A program made the position numbers and the translations under genes. Under the pieces are notes generated by a model, which saw only the letters and a program-made list of their open reading frames with translations, was not told where the DNA came from and searched no databases. A stretch of DNA of 62,814 nt from Streptomyces smaragdinus (GTDB lineage: Bacteria > Actinomycetota > Actinomycetes > Streptomycetales > Streptomycetaceae), in contig NZ_WEGJ01000039.1 of the NCBI RefSeq assembly GCF_009604385.1, positions 1 to 62,814 on the forward strand, read 5' to 3'. Of the stretch, positions 57,172 to 62,814 are shown in pieces. Numbering within the stretch: position 1 is the stretch's first letter; each line of letters begins with the position of its first letter.

Positions 57172-58082
57172 TGCGCGTCGCCGTCTATCTGCCGCTGCTG
57201 CTGTCCGTGCTGGCGCCGTTCGGGGCGCGGTACGTGGCGGAGCGGTGCGAGCCGCGGCTGGCGACCTGGCTGCTCACGGCGTCGGCCGTGATCCTGGGGG
57301 CCGCCGGGACCGTGTCGCTGGGGTTGCTCGCCGTCGCGGGGCTGCTCCGGCTTCCGTGGCTGGCGGACCTCGGGCACTGGTCGGCGCCGATGGCGCAGCG
57401 GGACAGTCCCGCCGAGCTGTCCGTCTCGCTGCTCGCCGGGCTGGGGCTGGGCGGCGCCGTGGTGATGGCCGCGCGGATGCTGTGGCGGCGGGCCCGTACG
57501 CTGGCCGCCGCCGCGCTGGAGGCCGCGTGCCTGCCGGTACGGGACGGGCTGGTCGTCGTCGAGGACGAGACCCCCGACGCCTTCGCGCTCCCCGGGCTGC
57601 CGGGGCGCGTCGTGGTCTCCACCGGGATGCTGCGCACCCTGGACGCCTCCGAGCACGCCGTGCTGCTGGCGCACGAGCGGGCCCATCTGACCGGTCACCA
57701 CTACGCCTTCGTGGCCCTGGCCCAGCTCGGCGCCGCCGCCAACCCGTTCCTGCGGCCCCTCGCGGCGGCCGTCGGCTACACCGTCGAGCGGTGGGCGGAC
57801 GAGAGCGCCGCCGCGGTGACGGGGGACCGGGTGCGGGTCGCGCGCGCGGTCGGGAAGGCGGCGCTGGCGGCGCGTCACACGCGGGGGCTCGCGCTCGGGA
57901 TCCGCGGGCTGCGGGGGGCCGGGCCCGTACCGCGGAGGGTGGCGGCGCTTCTCGCGCCGCGGCCCGTGCGGCGGCCCGTTCTCACCGCCGTCGCGGTGGC
58001 CCTGCCCGCCCTCGCGGTGGTCTCCGGCGTGGAGGCCGTACGCGACCTGCACCTTCTGCTGGAGGCCGTCGGGGCGGGCTGA
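57171..58082 (+). CDS. M56-family (BlaR1-like) membrane metallopeptidase
   Basis: A 303-aa protein whose ATG overlaps the BlaI stop by 1 nt. N-terminal membrane helices span about residues 5-25, 33-55 and 85-103. The zinc motif is LLAHERAHLTGHH (HExxH, about 163-167). The downstream metal-binding Glu is probably in ERWADESAAAV. A further helix is at the C-terminus (about 270-290). There is no penicillin-binding sensor domain, unlike staphylococcal BlaR1. It is presumed to relieve BlaI repression in response to an envelope signal, and so to control the divergent uppP. Confidence 0.9.
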   Translation: MRVAVYLPLLLSVLAPFGARYVAERCEPRLATWLLTASAVILGAAGTVSLGLLAVAGLLRLPWLADLGHWSAPMAQRDSPAELSVSLLAGLGLGGAVVMAARMLWRRARTLAAAALEAACLPVRDGLVVVEDETPDAFALPGLPGRVVVSTGMLRTLDASEHAVLLAHERAHLTGHHYAFVALAQLGAAANPFLRPLAAAVGYTVERWADESAAAVTGDRVRVARAVGKAALAARHTRGLALGIRGLRGAGPVPRRVAALLAPRPVRRPVLTAVAVALPALAVVSGVEAVRDLHLLLEAVGAG

Positions 58083-58190
58083 GGACCGGCTTGCAGATGT
58101 GAAGACCATCGGTATAGTTTCGGGCGCTCGTCAACAGACAGCGTCTGAACTCCGCCCTGTCCGGGCGTAGTTGTACCGGGGGATTCCTAC

Positions 58191-58697
58191 ATGAAGATGC
58201 GCCATGTCCGTGCCGTCGCGATCGCCGGGATCGTACTCATCACGCTCACCGGAGCCCGGCGTTCGCACGGTGGCAGCTGCGACGACGACAACTCGGGCTC
58301 CGGCTCCTCCGGCTCGCACTACAACGGCTCGAACGACGACTACGGCACCAGCGGCTCCACCACCGGCGGCTCCCGCACCACGCCGCGGTCGCACCAGGCG
58401 AAGAGCGACGTGAAGGTGAAGGACTGCCACGACGATCATTCGACCGACCAGGCGTCCGGCACCGTCGTCATCAGGAACGCCACCGGCACGGACTACACGT
58501 ACGACGTCCAGGTGGGCTTCCGCAGCTCGGACGGCGAGGCGACGGCCGACGGCTCGGTCAGCGGCTACCTCGTCGCCGCGCACGAGACCGCGCAGGTCCC
58601 GGTGGGCGGCGGCTTCGGCTACCGCGGCGAGGACGGGTCCTCGGACATTCCCACCGACTGCGCCGTCGTCTCCGCGACCCGCACCGAGGCCAACTGA
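58191..58697 (+). CDS. Secreted Gly/Ser-rich protein, unknown function
   Basis: A 168-aa protein; GGGGGA precedes the ATG at 58191. It has a short hydrophobic signal (RHVRAVAIAGIVLITLTGA), then a low-complexity Gly/Ser/Asp/Asn linker (about 27-70). A domain of about 95 residues follows (VKVKDCHDDH, TVVIRNATGTDYTYDVQVGF, VAAHETAQVPVGGGF, DCAVVSATR), a likely beta-sandwich with two Cys, recalling extracellular Streptomyces proteins of unknown function. It may be membrane-tethered if the signal is not cleaved. Confidence 0.75.
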   Translation: MKMRHVRAVAIAGIVLITLTGARRSHGGSCDDDNSGSGSSGSHYNGSNDDYGTSGSTTGGSRTTPRSHQAKSDVKVKDCHDDHSTDQASGTVVIRNATGTDYTYDVQVGFRSSDGEATADGSVSGYLVAAHETAQVPVGGGFGYRGEDGSSDIPTDCAVVSATRTEAN

Positions 58698-58762
58698 GGG
58701 AGCGGCCGGGCGGTGAACGGGTGCCGTTGACACCTCCGTTGGTCTAGGCCAATGTTGGCGCC

Positions 58763-59446
58763 ATGCTGATACGTCGCCACGCCCTGCGCGCCGCGTTCAC
58801 CTCCCTCGTCCCCCTCGCGCTCCTCGGTGTCCTCACGGGCCCCGCGGACGCCGCCGGGGCCGGCTGGCCGGAACCCGCCCCGGTGATCACCCGGGTCGAG
58901 ACCAAGGCCCCGGTCGTCTTCATCACCATCGACGACGGCTGGACGCACGACGCCGCCGCCGCGAAGCTGCTGCTCGAGCGGCACGTCCCCGCCTCGCTGT
59001 TCCTGCTGCCGGGCGCGTACTCGTACGACGCGGGCTACTTCCACCAGTTCCTCGACCAGGGGCCCTCCCGCGTCGAGAACCACACCGTCGACCACCCCGA
59101 CCTCAGGCAGCTCGACGAGGCCGGTCAGCGCGCCCAGATCTGCGGCGCGCGCGACGCCGACCTCGCGGAGTTCGGGGACAGTCCGCGGCTGATGCGCCCG
59201 CCGTTCGGGTTCTGGGACGAGACGACGCGGACCGTGGCCCGCGCCTGCGGCGCGAAGGCGGTCGTCGGCTGGACGCACGACCTGACGACCTGGACCGAGA
59301 CCCCGGCGATGCCCGAGCTGAAGGCCGGGGACATCATCCTGCTGCACTTCACCGGCGGGCTGGAGCAGGACCTGCGCCGGGTGCTGGACGCGGCCGGGGC
59401 GGCGGGGCTGAAGCCGGCGCCGCTGCGGGACTACATCCGGGACTGA
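58763..59446 (+). CDS. Secreted polysaccharide deacetylase (NodB homology)
   Basis: A 227-aa protein. The signal peptide ends GPADAAG. NodB motifs occur in order: VFITIDDGWTHD (MT1, catalytic Asp pair), ENHTVDHPDL (MT2, HxxxH metal ligands), RPPFGFWDET (MT3), VVGWTHDLTTW (MT4) and GDIILLHF (MT5). It likely removes acetyl groups from chitin-like or peptidoglycan sugars outside the cell. No clear ribosome binding site precedes the ATG; it may be leaderless. Confidence 0.9.
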   Translation: MLIRRHALRAAFTSLVPLALLGVLTGPADAAGAGWPEPAPVITRVETKAPVVFITIDDGWTHDAAAAKLLLERHVPASLFLLPGAYSYDAGYFHQFLDQGPSRVENHTVDHPDLRQLDEAGQRAQICGARDADLAEFGDSPRLMRPPFGFWDETTRTVARACGAKAVVGWTHDLTTWTETPAMPELKAGDIILLHFTGGLEQDLRRVLDAAGAAGLKPAPLRDYIRD

Positions 59447-59536
59447 GCCCGGAGGAAGCGGGGGCGGGGGGCTCACGCCGCGGATCCCCCCGCCGACGCG
59501 GGTCCGGCCCGGCGGGACGATCCCGGAGCTCGTAGC

Positions 59537-59929
59537 ATGGGGGCCGTGACCTTCGCCGTGCGGTTCCCGCGCCGGCGCCCCGGTGGGCGTTGGCTCGTGG
59601 TGCTGGCCCTGGTCGCCGGGGTGCTGGGGATGCACGGGCTGGCCGTCGGGCCGGTTTCCGCGGCGCACGCCGGTGAGGGGCACGCGGTGGTCATGGGGCA
59701 CGAGGCCGCGGCGGCCTGCCCGTACGTGACCGGGGACGCCGGGCGCGTGCATCACGCCGACGGGACCTGCGCGGCGGCCGGTGTCGGGTCGCCGTACACG
59801 CCGCCCGCGCTGCGGGGCGCCCTCGATCCTCCGGCCGTCCCGGTCGCCGGTGTACGGGGCGAGGGCACGACCGACGTGTGGGGGCGGGCGCCGCCCGACC
59901 TCGCCGAGCTGCAACTCCTGCGGATATAG
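59537..59929 (+). CDS. DUF6153 family small exported protein
   Basis: A 130-aa protein (ATG 59537; GTG 59546 is an alternative leaderless start). A single hydrophobic segment (about 19-42) is followed by a His/Cys-bearing segment (ACPYVTGDAGRVHHADGTCA) and a terminal RAPPDLAELQLLRI, the pattern of the DUF6153 family. It is encoded 111 nt upstream of a DUF305 lipoprotein, a common actinobacterial pairing that suggests a role in metal (copper) handling. Function unproven. Confidence 0.8.
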   Translation: MGAVTFAVRFPRRRPGGRWLVVLALVAGVLGMHGLAVGPVSAAHAGEGHAVVMGHEAAAACPYVTGDAGRVHHADGTCAAAGVGSPYTPPALRGALDPPAVPVAGVRGEGTTDVWGRAPPDLAELQLLRI

Positions 59930-60040
59930 AGCGGCCCGCATCGGCAGATCCGCCGAGCGGTGCCGGTGCCTTCGCGCGTTCTCGTTCCCGTATCAGCGCA
60001 TGCCCGTGCGCGGGCTGCGTTTCGCAAGGAGTTGCAGCAG

Positions 60041-60679
60041 ATGAAGACGTACCTGATCCGCCGTACCGCCGCCGCCGTCGCCACCGGCGCCCTCGCCCTG
60101 GCGCTGACCGCCTGCGGCGGCGACGACCGCGCCGCGGCCACCGACGACTCGCCGTCCGTGGCGGCCACCGCCACCGTGGGGAAGAAGGCGAAGCCGGGGA
60201 AGCACAACGACGCCGACATCGCCTTCGCCCAGGCGATGATCCCCCACCACCGCCAGGCGGTGCGGATGGCCGCACTGGCCGCCGACCACGCACAGTCCGC
60301 CGAGGTCAAGGCCCTCGCCGCGGAGATCCAGAAGGCGCAGGGGCCGGAGATCGAGACGATGTCCGGCTGGCTGACCGCCTGGGGCGTCGAGGTGCCGGAG
60401 GGCGCCATGGACCACGACATGGGCTCCATGGAGCACGGCGGTGAGACCCGCGGCATGATGAACCCGGCCGAGCTGGAGGCGCTGGAGAAGGCCGAGGGGG
60501 AGGCGTTCGACCAGGCCTTCCTCGACCTGATGATCCGTCACCACGACGGCGCGGTGACGATGGCCCGTACGGAGAAGTCCACCGGCGCCTACACCCCGGC
60601 CACGGAGCTGGCCGGGCGGATCGTCACCTCGCAGACCGCCGAGATCGAGAAGATGGACGGACTCCTCGGCCGGGACTGA
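60041..60679 (+). CDS. DUF305 lipoprotein (ferritin-like fold)
   Basis: A 212-aa protein. ATG 60041 follows AAGGAG; an upstream start at 59960 would hide the lipoprotein signal. The lipobox is LALTAC, then an Asp/Ser linker. The DUF305 domain has two His-rich repeats (FAQAMIPHHRQAVRMAALAA and DLMIRHHDGAVTMA) and a Met/His-rich middle (MDHDMGSMEHG) that could bind copper. DUF305 proteins are four-helix exported proteins often linked to copper stress. It follows the DUF6153 gene and ends in a strong hairpin. Confidence 0.92.
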   Translation: MKTYLIRRTAAAVATGALALALTACGGDDRAAATDDSPSVAATATVGKKAKPGKHNDADIAFAQAMIPHHRQAVRMAALAADHAQSAEVKALAAEIQKAQGPEIETMSGWLTAWGVEVPEGAMDHDMGSMEHGGETRGMMNPAELEALEKAEGEAFDQAFLDLMIRHHDGAVTMARTEKSTGAYTPATELAGRIVTSQTAEIEKMDGLLGRD

Positions 60680-60704
60680 GCGGTGTACGAGCTCTGACCC
60701 CGGT

Positions 60705-60733
60705 CCGCGGGGGTGCCGCGCGCGCCCCCGCGG
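60705..60733. terminator. Bidirectional terminator hairpin
   Basis: A 9-bp stem CCGCGGGGG / CCCCCGCGG with an 11-nt GC-rich loop between the convergent genes ending at 60679 and 60736. Confidence 0.75.
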
Positions 60734-60735
60734 GC

Positions 60736-61485
60736 TCAGAGCGTGAACTCCCCTCCCGGCTCCAGCAGACGGAGCCGGGAGGTCAGCCCCGCCGCCTCGA
60801 ACGCCGGGGCGAGGGTCGGGCGGGTCTGGGTGAAGTGGGCCCAGTGTTCGAAGTGCAGGGGGACGATGTGCGCCGCGCCCAGGATGCCCGCCGCCTCCGC
60901 CGCCGCCGGGCTGGACAGCGTGAGGTCCGCGTCGCCCACCAGGGGGGTGCGGGCCGCGCCCGCGAAGAGGACGGCCACGTCGATCGCGGGGAAGCGGTCG
61001 GCGATCGCCCGTACGACGTCGAGGGACGCGTTGTCGCCGCTCACGTACACCGTCGGCCGGCCCGCCGCCTCCAGGACGAACCCCGTGACCTCGCCCACCA
61101 GGGGCTCGCTGCCGTCGGGGCCGTGCTGCGCCGGGACGCCGGTGATCCGTACGCCGTCGAGGTCGTACGAGTCCCAGTTCGCCAGCACCCGCACCGGATC
61201 CCCCAGCCGCTCGCGGGCGGAGGCCGTCGACAGGACCAGCGGGGCGTCCAGCGCGTACGAACGCCCCGCCCTGTCCAGATTGTCCGGGTGCTGGTCGTGC
61301 GACAGCAGCACCGCGTCCACCGCTCCGACCTCCGCGGCGGACCGCGCGGGTCCGGCGGTCTTCGCCAGCTTGCGGTCACCGATCGGGTAGTCGCCGGGGG
61401 CGTCGAACGTGGGATCCGTGAGCAGGCGCTTCCCGCCGTACTCCAGGACGGCGGTGGGGCCGCCGAGATAGCGGATGATCGTCAT
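60736..61485 (-). CDS. MBL-fold metal-dependent hydrolase (UlaG/YtnP-like)
   Basis: A 249-aa protein. It has MTIIRYLGGPTAVLEYGGKR, LLTDPTFDAPGDY, the metal motif LLSHDQHPDNLD (HxHxDN type), PAQHGPDG, VYVSGDNAS and PLHFEHWAHF, consistent with the metallo-beta-lactamase hydrolase superfamily branch containing UlaG-like lactonases and RomA-like proteins. Cytoplasmic. Substrate unknown. It lies 36 nt downstream of the MerR-methyltransferase gene and is probably co-transcribed with it. Confidence 0.9.
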   Translation of the reverse strand: MTIIRYLGGPTAVLEYGGKRLLTDPTFDAPGDYPIGDRKLAKTAGPARSAAEVGAVDAVLLSHDQHPDNLDRAGRSYALDAPLVLSTASARERLGDPVRVLANWDSYDLDGVRITGVPAQHGPDGSEPLVGEVTGFVLEAAGRPTVYVSGDNASLDVVRAIADRFPAIDVAVLFAGAARTPLVGDADLTLSSPAAAEAAGILGAAHIVPLHFEHWAHFTQTRPTLAPAFEAAGLTSRLRLLEPGGEFTL

Positions 61486-61521
61486 GTCCGGGGCAACGAG
61501 TCCCGGACCCGGACGTATTCC

Positions 61522-62637
61522 CTACGCCACGATCAGCCGCAGCCCCAGCTCCGCCGCGCCCAGTGCCGTCAGGTCCCGGTTGCGCTCCGCCCAGCGCCCC
61601 GACGCCAGATCGTCCCGCAGCGCCTCCACCGCCCGCCGCTCCGCCCGCGGCCCGACCCGCGTCCACACCGACACCGCCCGCCGGACGTGCTCCTCCAGAT
61701 ACGCCTCCGGCCGCCGCCAGTACGCCTCGAAGAACCCGTCCGCGCAGTCCCACGGAATCAGCACCGGCTCCGCGCTCCCCCCGACCGCCGCCGTCAGATC
61801 CGCCAGCGACGGCCAGTCCACCAGCAGCTCCCCGAACTCCGGCAGATAGTCCCGCGTCAGCCAGAACCGCTCCGTGCGCCCCGGATCACACGCGTCGTAC
61901 GTGAACACGACCACCCGCCGCGCCACCCGCTTCATCTCCCGCAGCCCCGCGATCGGATCCGCCCAGTGGTGGACGGTGCTGAACGCCATCGCGGCATCGA
62001 AGCTCTGGTCCTCGAACGGCAGCTCCTCCGCCGACGCCGCCACACACGGCGCCGCCCCCGCCGGCCGCTGCGCCCGCATCACCGCCGACGGCTCCACCGC
62101 CGTGACCGCACGGTCGGGGGGCTCGTACGAACCGGTCCCGGCCCCCACGTTCAGCACCGTCCGGGCGTCACCCAGGGCCTCCCACACCTTCGCGGCGATC
62201 CGCGGCTCCGTGCGCCGGGTCGCCGGATAGTCGGAGCCGATCCGCTCGTACAGCTGGGCCCCGAACACCTTCAGCTGCTCCTCCGGCGTCGTCCTGATCC
62301 CCATGGCCCGTGCCTCCAGTTCCCTGTCGATGGCCGCGACCGTCGCCGCCGCGTGGTCCCGCCGCGCCAGCAGCAGCCTCCGCAGGCGGCGCAGATGCGC
62401 GACCGCGTCGGTGGCCGGGTCGTCGACGAGCGCCGCGATCTCCCGCAGCCCGAAGCCCAGCCGCCGGTAGGCGAGCACCTCCCGCAGCCGCTCCACGTCG
62501 TGCGCGGCGTACGCCCTGTACCCCGCGGCGGTGCGCGCGGAGGGGCGGACGAGGCCGATCTCGTCGTAGTGGTGCAGGGTGCGGACGGTGACGCCGGCGA
62601 GACCGGCGACCCGTCCCACGGTCAGGTGCTTTTCCAC
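61522..62637 (-). CDS. MerR-type regulator fused to a SAM-dependent methyltransferase
   Basis: A 371-aa protein starting at a GTG (62637) with no clear ribosome binding site. Residues 1-110 are a MerR DNA-binding domain: LTVGRVAGLAGVTVRTLHHY, EIGLVRPSARTAAGYRAY and a dimerisation coiled coil (LRRLRRLLLARRDHAAATVA). Residues about 130-371 are a class I methyltransferase: TVLNVGAGTGSYEP (motif I), VTAVEPSAVM, ASAEELPFEDQSFDAAMAFS and TVHHWADP. In most MerR proteins this C-terminal position holds an effector-binding domain. Here an enzyme fold replaces it, so SAM or a methyl acceptor may be sensed, or the protein may be self-regulated. It is followed by the MBL-fold hydrolase. Confidence 0.88.
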   Translation of the reverse strand: MEKHLTVGRVAGLAGVTVRTLHHYDEIGLVRPSARTAAGYRAYAAHDVERLREVLAYRRLGFGLREIAALVDDPATDAVAHLRRLRRLLLARRDHAAATVAAIDRELEARAMGIRTTPEEQLKVFGAQLYERIGSDYPATRRTEPRIAAKVWEALGDARTVLNVGAGTGSYEPPDRAVTAVEPSAVMRAQRPAGAAPCVAASAEELPFEDQSFDAAMAFSTVHHWADPIAGLREMKRVARRVVVFTYDACDPGRTERFWLTRDYLPEFGELLVDWPSLADLTAAVGGSAEPVLIPWDCADGFFEAYWRRPEAYLEEHVRRAVSVWTRVGPRAERRAVEALRDDLASGRWAERNRDLTALGAAELGLRLIVA

Positions 62638-62700
62638 GCGGCCGACTATGCGGCATCACGTCGCGTGAGGGTCAACGTGTGCGTCGCGTGCGGCTGCCGG

Positions 62701-62814
62701 TCAGGTGTGGCGGCCGTAGCCGGTGCGGCCCCAGGCCGTGGTCGGCTGCTGCGGGGGCGGGGCCTGGGGCGGCGGGCCCTGCGGTGGGGCGGACACCCCG
62801 GGCGGGGGCGGGTA
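62701..62814 (-). CDS. C-terminus of a Pro/Gln-rich protein (partial)
   Basis: The frame open from the window's right edge ends at TGA (62703-62701). It encodes 37 residues, mostly YPPPPGVSAPPQG-like low complexity, then TTAWGRTGYGRHT. Such Pro-rich tails are common on Streptomyces membrane or signalling proteins. The rest of the gene is outside the window. Confidence 0.55.
   Translation of the reverse strand, partial: YPPPPGVSAPPQGPPPQAPPPQQPTTAWGRTGYGRHT

Noticed and set aside
1..62814. CRISPR array, rRNA or tRNA genes
   Set aside because: No regularly spaced direct repeats, no conserved rRNA segments and no cloverleaf-like sequence with a T-arm motif were noticed.

Overview
This is a GC-rich actinobacterial chromosome segment, almost certainly Streptomyces. 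Codon third positions are strongly G/C, genes use ATG, GTG and TTG starts with GGAGG-type ribosome binding sites, and Streptomyces-typical families recur: DUF397, Scr1-type XRE/DUF5753, DUF2690, DUF6153, PATAN/roadblock proteins and secreted FG-GAP proteins. No rRNA, tRNA, CRISPR array, transposase or integrase was recognised.

Layout. (1) 0-6.5 kb: a degenerate alpha/beta-hydrolase, a secreted SGNH lipase, an AraC regulator with a shortened sensor region, two envelope or secreted proteins, and a PadR/DUF1048/DUF1048 operon behind a palindromic operator, next to a VOC-family gene remnant. (2) 6.5-10.4 kb: a possible TIR signalling or defence cluster, made of a membrane-anchored TIR protein, an SPFH/flotillin-like protein and a TIR-TIR-GUN4-like protein. 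(3) 10.6-12.2 kb: a lipoprotein, a small membrane protein and a small secreted protein. (4) 12.9-32.2 kb: a large composite defence island. It holds a Vsr-like endonuclease and two C5-cytosine methyltransferases, the first lacking the catalytic cysteine. Convergent to these are two uncharacterised proteins and an HTH-GHKL (MORC/MutL-like) ATPase. Divergent from that ATPase is a tightly coupled operon encoding a 1589-aa GHKL-ATPase/SF2-helicase fusion, a UvrD-like SF1 helicase, a DrmA-like helicase and a DrmB-like DUF1998 protein. DrmA and DrmB are the DISARM core, but no DrmC phospholipase-D nuclease is present. The set looks like a DISARM-related array merged with Vsr/MORC-type restriction parts.

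(5) 32.3-36.3 kb: a DUF397 / XRE-DUF5753 / RsbW-like ATPase triad, a small unknown, a SAM methyltransferase with an SRPBCC protein, and a secreted peptidoglycan-binding-like protein. (6) 36.5-48.3 kb: four consecutive secreted FG-GAP/VCBS propeller proteins. Three end in a 732-nt module of identical length and high similarity; the fourth carries a trypsin-like domain that has lost its catalytic residues. (7) 48.3-54.4 kb: an amino-acid permease, a small secreted Cys protein, a large unknown protein and a roadblock/roadblock/PATAN-like operon. (8) 54.6-62.8 kb: DUF2690, a DHFR/RibD-like reductase, UppP divergent from a BlaI/M56-peptidase pair with BlaI-type dyads between them, secreted proteins, a polysaccharide deacetylase, a DUF6153/DUF305 pair, an MBL-fold hydrolase, a MerR-methyltransferase fusion, and the end of a Pro-rich protein.

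Inferred working of the island: the methyltransferase pair marks host DNA, while the GHKL ATPases, the SF1/SF2 helicases, DrmA/DrmB and the Vsr-like nuclease sense and process unmodified DNA. Its regulation probably centres on the 0.5-kb divergent region at 19.55-20.06 kb. All calls rest on reading motifs by eye; no database search was possible.
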